Source: Sandaracinaceae bacterium
GTDB lineage: Bacteria > Myxococcota_A > Polyangia > Polyangiales > Houyiibacteriaceae
Direction: 5' to 3'
DNA length: 64,000 nucleotides
Assembly (NCBI GenBank): GCA_020633055.1
Contig: JACKEJ010000008.1
Span: 496,001-560,000 of the forward strand
The translations under genes and the position numbers were made by a program. The notes under the pieces were generated by a model. The model was not told where the DNA came from. It made no database searches and worked only from the letters and a program-made list of their open reading frames with translations. Shown here in pieces: positions 24,751 through 33,517 of this stretch; the first letter of the stretch is position 1, and every line of letters begins with the position of its first letter.

Positions 24751-25587
24751 ATGAAGAACCTCAAGGGCAAGGTCGCGGTCATCACGGGTGCTGCGTCGGG
24801 TATCGGTCGCAGCTTGGCGCTCCGCCTGGCGGGCGAAGGCGCACGGCTGGCGCTGAGCGACGTGCAGGAGGACGGACTGGCCGAGACGGCGCGCCTGGCA
24901 CGCGCGGCGGGGGCGGCCGAGGTGCACACCGAACGCCTGGACGTCGCCGACAAGGAGGCGTTCTTCGCCTACGCCGAGCGCGTGGCCGCCCACTTCGGGG
25001 CCGTGCACCTCGTGTTCAACAACGCGGGCGTCGCGCTGGGGGCAACCGTGCGGGAGATGGAACTGAAGGACATCGAGTGGTTGATGGGCATCAACTTCTG
25101 GGGTGTGGTCTACGGCACCAAGGCCTTCCTGCCGCACCTGGAGCGCGCAGGCGAGGGGCACATCGTCAACGTGTCGAGCGTGTTCGGCATCATCGGCGTG
25201 CCCACACAGAGCGCCTACAACGCGTCCAAGTTCGCGGTGCGCGGCTTCACCGAGGCGCTGCGGCAGGAGCTCGAGATCGAGGGCAGCAAGATCAGCTGCA
25301 GCTGCGTGCACCCCGGCGGAATCAAGACCAACATCGCCCGCAACGCGCGCATGAGTGCGAAGGGTGCGCTGGGCAAGGACAAGCAGACGTCGGCCGACCA
25401 GTTCGACAAGATCGCACGCACCACGGCCGACGAGGCTGCGCGGGTCATCCTCGAGGGGGTGAAGGCCAACAAGCGGCGCATCCTGATCGGCGCGGACGCC
25501 TACGCCATCGACCGCGTGCAGCGCTCGTTCCCGACGCTGTACCAAAAGGCGCTGGCCATCGCGACCAAGTTCGGCGCCAGCGCATAG
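24751..25587 (+). CDS. Short-chain dehydrogenase/reductase
   Basis: 278 residues of the classical SDR fold. The cofactor motif is TGAASGIG at about residues 12-19, NNAG at ~90, the catalytic Ser in NVSSVFG at ~140 and YNASK (Tyr, Lys) at ~155. An Asp after beta-2 (LSDVQ) suggests NAD rather than NADP preference (rule-of-thumb inference). Substrate unknown; the C-terminal VQRSFPTLYQKALA extension recalls bacterial acyl/alcohol SDRs. Confidence 0.9.
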   Translation: MKNLKGKVAVITGAASGIGRSLALRLAGEGARLALSDVQEDGLAETARLARAAGAAEVHTERLDVADKEAFFAYAERVAAHFGAVHLVFNNAGVALGATVREMELKDIEWLMGINFWGVVYGTKAFLPHLERAGEGHIVNVSSVFGIIGVPTQSAYNASKFAVRGFTEALRQELEIEGSKISCSCVHPGGIKTNIARNARMSAKGALGKDKQTSADQFDKIARTTADEAARVILEGVKANKRRILIGADAYAIDRVQRSFPTLYQKALAIATKFGASA

Positions 25588-25711
25588 CCGCACCCCCGTG
25601 GGCGACCCACGGAGATTCGCGGGTGTCGGCCGCGGGACCAGACCCGGCGGTGTCGCGCGTCGACGCCCCGCGGCACCTTGACGCCTGGGCGCCGCCGGTG
25701 TCGGATGGCGC

Positions 25712-27604
25712 ATGTCGCGCGAAGCCCCGCCCCGTGAAGCCCCAGCGCCCGCTCTCGAGCGACCCGCGCCCGAACGCGAGCCGCACAGCGCCGTGTGGTT
25801 GATGCTGCCGTTGGTCGCGCTGTGCCTGCCCTTCGCGTACCGCGTCGCGACGGGCACCCGTGTGAACCGCGTGTTCGAGCTGGGCTTCCGGCAGCGCGCG
25901 CTCGGCGACGTGTGGCTCGTGTGTGCGCTGGTGGGCGCCTTGGTGCTGGTGGGCTGCATGGTGGCACGGCGGCGCGGTCACCACGTGTGGGCCGCGCTGG
26001 ACGTCGTGGCCGGATCGCTGCCCTGGTTCGTGTCGCTGGCCGCCCAGAGCACGAGCCTCCGGGCGAGCCCGCCGTTCGACGACCGAGACGTGCCCCTGTG
26101 GGGCCTGGGAGAGCCCGAGGAGGCGCTGGTCGCCACGTACTACATGCACGAAGCCCGCGCGATCGGCGCGTTGACGGCCGCCTGCCTGTGGGCTGCCGCA
26201 GCCACGGTGTGGCTGGCGGCGCGCGCCGACCGACCGCACGCGCGCGGCGCCGCGCTGGGGATCGTCACGCTGCCGGTGTGGGGAGTCGTCTATGGCTTCC
26301 CAGCCGAGGCTGGCCCCATGCCGGCGTTGGCCGCCGCGTTCTTCACGGGACTCGTGGCTTTCGCGGGTACCCAGCGCTCGCCCGAAGCCCGGGAGGGCGC
26401 GCGCACCGCCATCGTGTTGGGGACGCTGACGGTGCTCGCCGTGTGGGTCGCGACGGCCTGCTACACGGTCGTGGGCGTGCAGACGGTCTTCCAGGCCGGC
26501 CTGCTCACGAAGCATCGCGTGGTGTTCGACACCCTGAGCGCCGCGCGGCTCGGCGCCCTCGTCGCGCTCGTGCCCGCGGCGCTGGGGATGCGCTGGTTGG
26601 TCCGACCGGGAGACGCGCGCGTTGGCGGGCCCGCGAACGTCGCGCTGATCTTGGCGTTCGTGGGTGTGCTGGGGATGGACCGCGTGGGGACTCGGCTGTC
26701 GCTCGCGCGCGCCACGCCGGATCCGTGGCCGCCATGGGCGTCCGTCGACGTGACGCCTGTCCCCGTGGGGGACGCATGGATCGACCGAGGCCGCCGCGCC
26801 GCGCGCTTCATCCTGACCGACGCCGGCGTGCTCGACCCGTCCGGCCAGCTGGTGGCACGCTACGCCGACACCGAGGCGCTGAGCCGCGCCCTCGTGAGCG
26901 CACCCCTCGCGCAGCAACACGACGCACCGGAGGTTCCCGGGCCTGTCCCGAACACGTCGCCGCGCCCAGGGGAAGTCGAGCTGGGCGAGCGGATGGCCAT
27001 CGTGGCGCTCGACGTGCCCGCGGAGCGGCGAGCCCTGTGTCCGGGGCGCGCCCTGCGTGTCCTGGTGGACCGCTCGCTCGAGATGGCGGACCTGCGTACG
27101 TTCGTGCAGGTGGCGACCGAAGCCGGCGTGGTCGAGCTGGACGTCGTGGGGCCGCGCGCGCTCGACGCGGACACGAAGCTGACGCTGCAGCGCGCCCTCG
27201 AGGCGAGCGGCCTCACGGGGGTGCTTCCGCTGGGTGGTGACGAGCTGAGCTACATCACGGCGCTGAGCGCCCTGCCAGCGACAGGGGTGCCGGCCATGGA
27301 CGCCGTGCGGCTCGCGGTGGGCGGCGGGACCGGCCTCATGCCGTGTGCCTGCTGGCGCGCACAGGTGTGGGGAACCGAGGACGCCGAGGCCGTGCCCACC
27401 GAGGGCCAGGAGGATGACCGCGCGCTCGGCGAGCAGCTCAACGAGGCCCCACCTGAACACGACCGCTGGGGCCTGCCGCCAGTTCCCCCAGCGCCTCTGT
27501 GGCTGGATCCGGACCGGGATGTAACGTCGTTCGTGCTCCAAGCGACATCCCATCAGCGAGACAACCGAGCCTTCATGTGGACCCTCGACCCACCCGCTCC
27601 TTGA
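25712..27604 (+). CDS. Polytopic membrane protein with C-terminal periplasmic domain
   Basis: 630 residues. A Pro/Ala/Glu-rich N-terminus (~28 residues) is followed by about eight to nine hydrophobic segments up to residue ~330, then a soluble C-terminal part. Around residues 430-500 this part has two alternating beta-alpha units (LRVLVDRSLEMADLRTFVQ, VVELDVVG), loosely like the periplasmic domain of ExbD/TolR. The similarity is weak and I do not assign a family. The gene is 55 bp upstream of ribA. Confidence 0.6.
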   Translation: MSREAPPREAPAPALERPAPEREPHSAVWLMLPLVALCLPFAYRVATGTRVNRVFELGFRQRALGDVWLVCALVGALVLVGCMVARRRGHHVWAALDVVAGSLPWFVSLAAQSTSLRASPPFDDRDVPLWGLGEPEEALVATYYMHEARAIGALTAACLWAAAATVWLAARADRPHARGAALGIVTLPVWGVVYGFPAEAGPMPALAAAFFTGLVAFAGTQRSPEAREGARTAIVLGTLTVLAVWVATACYTVVGVQTVFQAGLLTKHRVVFDTLSAARLGALVALVPAALGMRWLVRPGDARVGGPANVALILAFVGVLGMDRVGTRLSLARATPDPWPPWASVDVTPVPVGDAWIDRGRRAARFILTDAGVLDPSGQLVARYADTEALSRALVSAPLAQQHDAPEVPGPVPNTSPRPGEVELGERMAIVALDVPAERRALCPGRALRVLVDRSLEMADLRTFVQVATEAGVVELDVVGPRALDADTKLTLQRALEASGLTGVLPLGGDELSYITALSALPATGVPAMDAVRLAVGGGTGLMPCACWRAQVWGTEDAEAVPTEGQEDDRALGEQLNEAPPEHDRWGLPPVPPAPLWLDPDRDVTSFVLQATSHQRDNRAFMWTLDPPAP

Positions 27605-27659
27605 CCCTCGGCCTGACCCTCCTACATTTCCCTCCCCCGACCGCAGAGCGCAACACTTC

Positions 27660-28334
27660 ATGTCCCGCGCGACCGCACGCACGAACAGCCTGGCTCGCTC
27701 CGTGAGCCCCGTCCGCAACGCCCAGATGGCCCCACACGAACGCCCCCGCCTCGAGCGCTTTGCCGACGCGCAGCTGCCCACCGAGTACGGCGAGCTGCGC
27801 TGCGTGGTGTTCGCGGACAAGGCGACCGGGCTCGAGCACGTGGCGCTCTACACCGGGGACATCGCCGAGAGCGCGGGCCTGCTCACGCGCGTGCACAGCG
27901 AGTGCCTGACGGGCGAGGTGTTCCACTCGCTCAAGTGCGACTGCCGCGAGCAGCTGGACCTGGCGCTGCGGCGCGTGGGAGACGCCGGCCAGGGGCTGGT
28001 GCTGTACCTGCGCCAAGAAGGGCGCGGCATCGGGCTGGGCAACAAGATCCGGGCCTACGCCAAGCAGGACGAGGGCTACGACACCGTGGACGCCAACCGC
28101 GTGCTGGGCTTCGACGACGACCTGCGCCGCTACGACATCGCGGCGGCCATGCTCGCCGACCTGGGGGTGCGCTCCGTGCGCCTGATGACCAACAACCCCG
28201 AGAAGGTCAGCGGCCTCGAAGCCGAGGGTGTCATGGTGACCGAGCGCGTGGACCACGTGGTGGAGGCGCACGAGCACAATCGGGACTACCTGGCGACCAA
28301 GCGCGCGCGCATGGGGCACCTGCTGGACGAGTAG
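27660..28334 (+). CDS. ribA: GTP cyclohydrolase II
   Basis: 224 residues. The enzyme opens GTP to 2,5-diamino-6-ribosylamino-4-pyrimidinone 5'-phosphate, the first step of riboflavin synthesis. The zinc ligands C-x10-C-x-C are present (HSECLTGEVFHSLKCDC), with RQEGRGIGLGNKIRAY and TNNPEKV. It is the stand-alone RibA without a RibB domain. I see no FMN riboswitch in the 55-bp upstream gap. Confidence 0.93.
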   Translation: MSRATARTNSLARSVSPVRNAQMAPHERPRLERFADAQLPTEYGELRCVVFADKATGLEHVALYTGDIAESAGLLTRVHSECLTGEVFHSLKCDCREQLDLALRRVGDAGQGLVLYLRQEGRGIGLGNKIRAYAKQDEGYDTVDANRVLGFDDDLRRYDIAAAMLADLGVRSVRLMTNNPEKVSGLEAEGVMVTERVDHVVEAHEHNRDYLATKRARMGHLLDE

Positions 28335-28473
28335 CCGGGTCCGTGGGCCTCGGCGCGCTGTGGGCCGATGCCTGGAGCGGGCAACGGGAGACCTACGGAG
28401 CCCGTGAGCCGGGCGGTCCACCAGTGAATCTTGGGAACGATCGCCAAGGGCGCTGTGGTAGCCTGACGGCCGG

Positions 28474-28872
28474 ATGCGAACCCGAGATGACATCGAAGCG
28501 TATTTGGTCCGCTCCCAGCTGCCGTACCGCGAGCTGGGCGATGAAGGCACCATGTGGCTCGTGCGCGACCCTGACTGGGGCGAGCACGTGGTCGTCAACC
28601 TAGCCGGCCCGTTGGTCATCTTCCGCATGAAGGTCACCACGCTGGACGCCATCGAGCGGACCGAAGAGTTCTTCGCCACGCTGCTGGAGATGAACGCCCG
28701 CGACATGATCCATGGCGCCTACGGAATCACCGACGGCGTGGTGGTGTTGACCTGTACGTTGCGCGCCGAAAACCTCGACTACAATGAGTTCCAGGGGACG
28801 TTCGATGACTTCTCGCTGGCCCTCTCCAATCACCTCGACACCCTTCGCGGGTTCGCCAAGTCCAATAGCTAA
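28474..28872 (+). CDS. YbjN-like / type III chaperone-fold protein
   Basis: 132 residues, alpha-beta-beta-beta-alpha-beta-beta-alpha, as in YbjN and CesT chaperones: residues 1-12 helix (RTRDDIEAYLV), a strand group up to ~55, a helix around FFATLLEMNARD and two more strands. YbjN proteins affect stress and motility by unknown means; the fold binds protein partners. It ends 10 bp before the pspA gene, so a joint stress/envelope function is plausible. A TAGCCT box lies 9 bases before the ATG. Confidence 0.65.
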   Translation: MRTRDDIEAYLVRSQLPYRELGDEGTMWLVRDPDWGEHVVVNLAGPLVIFRMKVTTLDAIERTEEFFATLLEMNARDMIHGAYGITDGVVVLTCTLRAENLDYNEFQGTFDDFSLALSNHLDTLRGFAKSNS

Positions 28873-28882
28873 GGGGTAGACC

Positions 28883-29680
28883 GTGGGCTTCTTCGGCAGA
28901 ATGGCGACGCTCATCAAGAGCAACATCAACGACCTCATCAGCAAATCCGAAGACCCGGAGAAGATGCTGAACCAGGTCATCGTGGACATGAACACGCAGC
29001 TGGTGGAGGCGAAGAAGCAGGTCGCCGTCGCCATCGCGGACGAGAAGCGGCTTCAGAAGCAGCTCCAGAACGAGACCAGCGTCGCCGAGGAGTGGCAGCG
29101 CAAAGCCATGCTGGCCATCCGCGCCGGCGACGACGAGCTCGCCAAAGAGGCGCTGCTCCGCAAGAAAGAGCACGACCAGCTGGGCGCTACGTTCCAGGAC
29201 CAGTGGCAGAAGCAGAAGAACGCCACCGACCAGCTCAAGCTCGCCCTGCGCGCGCTGAACAACAAGATCGAAGAAGCCAAGCGCAAGAAGAACGTGCTCA
29301 TCGCGCAGCAGCGTCGCGCTGTGGCCATGAAGTCCATCCAAGAGACCATGAGCGGTCTCTCCGAGACCAGCGCCTTCGACACGTTCGACCGCATGGCCGA
29401 GAAGATCAACCAGCTGGAGGCCGAGGCCGAAGCTGGCGCCGAGCTGTCCGAGGAGTACTCGGGCGACGTGCTCAAGCACAAGTTCAGCAAGCTGGAAGCC
29501 ACCAGCGGCGCCGACGCCGACCTCGAGGCCCTCAAGCAGCAGATGGGGCTCATCCCGGCGGCAGAGGTCGCTCCCGTGCGCGTCGAGGCCGACGTCGCCC
29601 CAGAAGAAGCCGAGCTCTCCGACGAAGAGATGGTGGAGCTGGAAGCCGCGCTGGAAGAGCTTAAGGCCCGCGAGGCCTGA
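28883..29680 (+). CDS. pspA: PspA/IM30 family protein
   Basis: 265 residues, almost wholly coiled coil. The N-terminus (GFFGRMATLIKSNINDLISKSEDPEKML) is the amphipathic membrane-binding helix typical of PspA/Vipp1, followed by long Lys/Gln/Glu helices to ~residue 200. An acidic C-terminal tail (EEAELSDEEMVELEAAL) could act as an extra helix. PspA oligomers stabilise damaged inner membrane. Start is GTG. It lies between ybjN-like and fmdB-like genes; pspBC are not seen here. Confidence 0.9.
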   Translation: MGFFGRMATLIKSNINDLISKSEDPEKMLNQVIVDMNTQLVEAKKQVAVAIADEKRLQKQLQNETSVAEEWQRKAMLAIRAGDDELAKEALLRKKEHDQLGATFQDQWQKQKNATDQLKLALRALNNKIEEAKRKKNVLIAQQRRAVAMKSIQETMSGLSETSAFDTFDRMAEKINQLEAEAEAGAELSEEYSGDVLKHKFSKLEATSGADADLEALKQQMGLIPAAEVAPVRVEADVAPEEAELSDEEMVELEAALEELKAREA

Positions 29681-29756
29681 GTTCACGCTGCGGCGTGGGC
29701 GGCACGGCTTGACAGGCGCGCATTCGGGCGCAATTTCCGCAGCGGAGATTCCCCCG

Positions 29757-30017
29757 ATGCCGACCTACGACTACGTCTGCGACGCCTGCGGTCAATCGTT
29801 TGAGCGCGAACAGCGCATCACCGAAGACGCCATCAAGAAGTGCCTCAAGTGCGGCAAGCTGAAGGCGCGTCGCATGATCTCGGGCGGCAGCTTCATCCTC
29901 AAGGGGGGCGGCTGGGAGTCGGACCTGTACTCCGGCTCCAGCAACCGCAAGGCGAGCGCCAGCGGCGACGGCGACTCCAGCGCCTCAAGCGCAGCCAGCG
30001 CACCTGCAGACGACTGA
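29757..30017 (+). CDS. FmdB-family zinc ribbon protein
   Basis: 86 residues. The start PTYDYVCDACG gives the first CxxC pair, followed by CLKCGK as the second, the standard FmdB/Zn-ribbon_8 layout of about 45 residues. The rest is a Gly/Ser-rich tail. The role of the family is unknown; members may bind nucleic acids or act as small regulators. The ATG at 29757 is chosen because it gives the canonical MPTYDY start. Confidence 0.85.
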   Translation: MPTYDYVCDACGQSFEREQRITEDAIKKCLKCGKLKARRMISGGSFILKGGGWESDLYSGSSNRKASASGDGDSSASSAASAPADD

Positions 30018-30032
30018 GCGCGGACCGCGTTC

Positions 30033-31268
30033 ATGACTGACACGGTCGCCCGCCCCGCGCAGCCAACCCGCGAGCGGCTGGCCACCCCGGTCTTTGCCCA
30101 GCTGCTGCTGACACAGGCGCTGTTTGGCCTGGGCTGGTGCATGTTCCTGGTGATCCCCAAGTTCGCCGTTCAGCGGTTCGCCGCGGACCCGGTGCAGGTG
30201 GGCTGGGTGACGTCCGTCCCCGGCATCGCCATCGTGCTGAGCATCCCCCTGGTGACCCGGCACATCGACCGCTTCCCCGCGCGCTGGTTCATGAGCGGCG
30301 GGAGCTTGCTGGTGGTGCTGGCCGCCCTCGGCACCGCCACGGTGCCCGTGCTCGACTGGCGCCTGTACGTGTTCCAGGCCCTGCAGGGGCTCGGGTTTGT
30401 GTTCTGCTTCAACGCGGGAGCCGCCATGGCGGCAGACCTCGCGCCCCCGTCCAGCTTGGGCCGCGCCATGTCGTGGTTCGGCGCGTCCAACCTCAGCATG
30501 AACGGGGTGGCGCCGTTCATCGGGGAGCTGCTGCTGCCCGACTACGGCTGGCGCGGAGCCTACCTCTTTGCCGCTAGCGCCGCCGCGCTCGCCATGTTGG
30601 TCGCGCTGCGGCTGCCCCGCCAGACGCGCCCAGAGCGGCAGGCGACCGACCTGGTGGCGCGCGCCGGGACGTGGGGCTTCGTGACCTGGCCGCTAGCGCG
30701 CGTGGCTATCAGCTCCACCCTGAGCGCGTTTGGCTTCATGGCGGTCATGGCGTTCTACCAACCCTTCGCGCTGTCCGAAGGGGTGGTGCAGGTGCGCGAC
30801 TACTTCTTTGGGTTTGTGCTCATGGCGCTCGGGGTGCGCTTTGGCATGGGCGGCATCTCCGATTGGGCTGGCAGCCACCGCGTCGCGCGGACCGCGCAGA
30901 TCGCCTACATCATCCCGCCGCTGGCGTTGGCCTGGCTTGGCCCGGAACACCTGTTCATCGTGGGGTCGCTGCACGGGCTGGTGCATGGCGCGCACTTCCC
31001 CGCGATGAGCGCGCTCGCCGTCGAACGGGTGGACCCGCACGCCCGAGGCCGCGCGCTGACCCTCTTGGTGGGCGCCTTCAACGGCGGCACCAGCTTGGCC
31101 AGCCACGCCCTAGGGCCCGTGGCCAAGGCGTGGTCCTTTGAGGCCGCCTTCGTGGTGGGCGCCGTGATCGCAGGGCTCGGCGCGCTGACGCTCGGCAAGG
31201 CTCTCCCCCCAAGCGTCAGCCGGACACCCGCGTCACGTAGCGAGTCGACCGCTGCGGGAGACCTCTAG
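30033..31268 (+). CDS. MFS transporter
   Basis: 411 residues with 12 predicted membrane helices, 2 bp in from the FmdB gene. The protein is a general major-facilitator member; no substrate motif is clear. Helix 1 begins LLLTQALFGLGWCMFLVIPK, and the loop GGISDWAGSHRVARTAQ resembles the MFS-type cytoplasmic loop 8-9 signature. It may be an efflux pump or a sugar/drug transporter. Confidence 0.8.
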   Translation: MTDTVARPAQPTRERLATPVFAQLLLTQALFGLGWCMFLVIPKFAVQRFAADPVQVGWVTSVPGIAIVLSIPLVTRHIDRFPARWFMSGGSLLVVLAALGTATVPVLDWRLYVFQALQGLGFVFCFNAGAAMAADLAPPSSLGRAMSWFGASNLSMNGVAPFIGELLLPDYGWRGAYLFAASAAALAMLVALRLPRQTRPERQATDLVARAGTWGFVTWPLARVAISSTLSAFGFMAVMAFYQPFALSEGVVQVRDYFFGFVLMALGVRFGMGGISDWAGSHRVARTAQIAYIIPPLALAWLGPEHLFIVGSLHGLVHGAHFPAMSALAVERVDPHARGRALTLLVGAFNGGTSLASHALGPVAKAWSFEAAFVVGAVIAGLGALTLGKALPPSVSRTPASRSESTAAGDL

Positions 31269-31277
31269 CGGCCGGGG

Positions 31278-31541
31278 CTAGTCCTCCGGGAGCAGGTCCA
31301 CCAGGCGGCCGAGGATGACGGTGTCGTCCTCCGCCGAGACCGCGGGCACGACGGGCTCGTTAGTCAACACGCTGAGCGCGTCGATGAGCGCCTTGCGCAT
31401 CTCGTCGCAGTTGGCAAAGCGGTCCTCACGCTTCTTGGCCAGGGCGCGCAAGACGATGGCGTCCAGCATGCCCGGCACGCCCGCGCGGACTTCGCTGGGC
31501 GCGGGCGGGGTCTCGGCCAGGAGCCTCTCGAACAGCTTCAC
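31278..31541 (-). pseudogene. Ser/Thr kinase C-terminal fragment
   Basis: 87 residues matching only the last kinase subdomain: AGVPGMLDAIVLRALAKK followed by REDRFANCDEMRKAL, the conserved Arg and downstream helix of Hanks kinases. No ATP loop, HRD or DFG is present in the open frame, and a stop lies immediately upstream (TAG-GCC-CCC before the GTG). Probably the 3' remnant of a kinase gene, or part of a regulatory gene lost by deletion. Confidence 0.7.
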
Positions 31542-31628
31542 GGGGGCCTACCCGTATTCGGGATGTGTAGAGCGTGGCCCCGCTTCGTCCCCCTCGACGA
31601 CGCTCGCGAACAGGCAGATTATCCGGCC

Positions 31629-32354
31629 ATGAAACCCAACCTGCTGCTCTCGTTGCTTTTGATTTCGTGTGTGGCGTCTTGTGGAGGCGCCGCGCCGCCG
31701 GTCGAGGACCCGGCCAACGCGCCCTGCGCGCCCGCAGACTGTGGCCCGCGTCCAAGCGGCGCCATGGCTCTGTGCTCCGATGGGGCGTCACGTGGCGGAC
31801 CCACAGGGGAGTGTGTGCGCACCAGCGCCACGACCTGTGAGTGGGAAGTGCGCGCGTGCCCGGCCGACCGCCCCTGCGGCGGGCTGAGCGGCGCGCAGTG
31901 CCGTGAGGGCGAGTACTGCAACTTCGCGCTGGGCGCCTCGTGCGGGGCGGCCGACCAGACGGGCGTGTGCCGCGCGCGCCCGAGCGAGTGTGACGCCAGC
32001 GACGCGCCCATCTGCGGCTGCGACGACGAGACCTACGCCAACGCGTGCAGCGCCGCGCTGGAGGGCGTCGCCGTAGCCAGCGAGGGCGCCTGCCCTCCGA
32101 CCGAGGCCGCCTTGGGCGAGACCTGCGGCACGCGCGGCGCGCTGCCCTGCGCCGAGGGGCTGTTCTGCGACTTCCCTGCGGGCGCCAGCTGCGGCCGAGC
32201 CGATGCACCGGGGACCTGCGCGGAGCGCCCCACCGAGTGCGAGACGCGCGCGCGCCGGGTGTGCGGCTGCGACGGGACGACGTACACCAACGCGTGCAGC
32301 GCCAACTTGGCCGGCGTGTCGGTGGAGACCAACCGCGCCTGCCGCACGCGCTGA
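31629..32354 (+). CDS. Lipoprotein with two Kazal-type inhibitor domains
   Basis: 241 residues. The ATG at 31629 gives a lipoprotein signal ending LISCVASC. After a Cys-rich linker there are two repeated units of about 65 residues (from about 95 and 165): EYCNF...GASCG...GVC and then CGCDDETYANACSA or CGCDGTTYTNACSA. CGCDG-x-TY-x-N-x-C-x-A is the Kazal serine-protease inhibitor core. The likely task is to inhibit secreted proteases at the cell surface, of the cell or of prey (inference). Confidence 0.85.
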   Translation: MKPNLLLSLLLISCVASCGGAAPPVEDPANAPCAPADCGPRPSGAMALCSDGASRGGPTGECVRTSATTCEWEVRACPADRPCGGLSGAQCREGEYCNFALGASCGAADQTGVCRARPSECDASDAPICGCDDETYANACSAALEGVAVASEGACPPTEAALGETCGTRGALPCAEGLFCDFPAGASCGRADAPGTCAERPTECETRARRVCGCDGTTYTNACSANLAGVSVETNRACRTR

Positions 32355-32393
32355 AGGGAGCCGCGCGCAGCGGGTCTGAGGTAGGCTGACCGC

Positions 32394-32882
32394 ATGCGCG
32401 CGCTCACACGACGACTCTGCGGATGGACCACGGTGCTAGGGCTGCTGAGCGGTGGAGCGCTCAGCTGTGCACCGCCCAGAGACGGCAGTGAGGGCGCGCA
32501 GGTGGAGGCCGAGGCGCGGCGCTGGTCGGAGCTGGACCACGACGCGCGCATGGCGGTGATGTCCACCGAGGTGCTGCCCGCCGCGCGCGCGCTGTTTCAG
32601 GGGTTCGACGCCGAGCGCTACGCGAGCGTGAGCTGCGCCACCTGCCACGGCGAGCGCGGCGCCGAGCGCGAGTGGGCCATGCCCAACCCGGACCTGTACG
32701 CGCTGTACCCCACGGGCACGCCCGAGCAGCGCGCCATGGTGGAGGAGTTCCCGCTGATGGTGCGCTTCATGCACAACCACTTGGTGCCTGAGATGCGCGG
32801 CATCCTGGGCGTGGACGAGTACGACGCCGAGGCGGGCACGGGCTTCGCGTGCTTCTCGTGTCACCCGCGAGGCGGGGAGTAG
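32394..32882 (+). CDS. Lipoprotein with two CXXCH heme motifs
   Basis: 162 residues with a basic start, a hydrophobic signal and a lipobox (GGALSC). The mature part has CATCH (about residue 82) and CFSCH (about 155), two c-type heme attachment motifs, with several Met that could be axial ligands. It is therefore a candidate di-heme cytochrome c anchored in the periplasm or outer membrane. A TAGGCT box lies 6 bases before the ATG. Confidence 0.7.
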   Translation: MRALTRRLCGWTTVLGLLSGGALSCAPPRDGSEGAQVEAEARRWSELDHDARMAVMSTEVLPAARALFQGFDAERYASVSCATCHGERGAEREWAMPNPDLYALYPTGTPEQRAMVEEFPLMVRFMHNHLVPEMRGILGVDEYDAEAGTGFACFSCHPRGGE

Positions 32883-32892
32883 CGGGCGCCGC

Positions 32893-33297
32893 TCAGCCGG
32901 GCGGTCCGTCCACGATCGCCGCGTCGGCGGAGGGCGCATGCAGCATGAGGTCGCCGCGCGCGACCCGGGCGAGCTCGGTGCGCGAGCCCACGCCCAGGAT
33001 GCGGTAGATGTTCTTGAGGTGCGTGCGGACGGTCTCGTAGCCCACGTCGAGCGCCACCGCGATGTCCTTCGCGGACGACCCCAGAGCCGCGAGCTCAGCC
33101 ACCTGCCGCTGCCGAGGGCTGAGGCCATCGAAGGGGCTCGCGCCGCTGCGCTTCTGGGGAAGCACGAGCCAGAGCTCGCCGCTCTCGCCACGCAACGGGA
33201 CGATCGTGGCGCGCGTCGCCGACGGTGCGGCCTCCGCCGGCGCGACTCCGTCATGCGTCCACCAGCGCCCGGAGCGAGGGTCGTAGACGCTAGGCAT
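32893..33297 (-). CDS. LuxR-type transcriptional regulator
   Basis: 134 residues. A short N-terminal part (~55 residues, no recognised sensor) precedes a LuxR/NarL helix-turn-helix: LSPRQRQVAELAALGSSAKD and then GYETVRTHLKNIYRILGV, at about residues 58-115. It resembles the regulator at 34.3-34.8 kb in this half. The nearby palindrome at 33.41 kb lies 112 bp upstream of its start and could be its operator (inference). Confidence 0.8.
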   Translation of the reverse strand: MPSVYDPRSGRWWTHDGVAPAEAAPSATRATIVPLRGESGELWLVLPQKRSGASPFDGLSPRQRQVAELAALGSSAKDIAVALDVGYETVRTHLKNIYRILGVGSRTELARVARGDLMLHAPSADAAIVDGPPG

Positions 33298-33408
33298 GCG
33301 AGCCCCGTGGCGGCGCAGCGTGGAGCAGCTGCCCGCGGCGCGCGTCCTCCCGCGCCTCCATGGTGGTGCCTTTCATTCCATGGGTTGTGCGTGACGCGGA
33401 GGCACGAA

Positions 33409-33432
33409 CCCATCCCCCACTTGGGGGATGGG
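33409..33432. promoter_or_regulatory. Palindromic operator candidate, site 1
   Basis: Two perfect 10-bp arms, CCCATCCCCC and GGGGGATGGG, with spacer ACTT. It lies between the divergent LuxR gene and the alpha/beta hydrolase gene. This is the most complete of the four copies of this element in the window. Confidence 0.6.
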
Positions 33433-33517
33433 CGTCGGCGCTCAGTCCCGCTAGGGATCCAGACGGCGCGTGGGTCGTCGAGGTAGACCGACCGCAGCGT
33501 GCGGAAAGGGAGCGGAC

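Noticed and set aside
25445..27820. 791-residue minus-strand open frame over the membrane protein at 25.7-27.6 kb
   Set aside because: Composition is Arg/His/Ala-rich, no signal or domain; the plus-strand frame has clear membrane helices.
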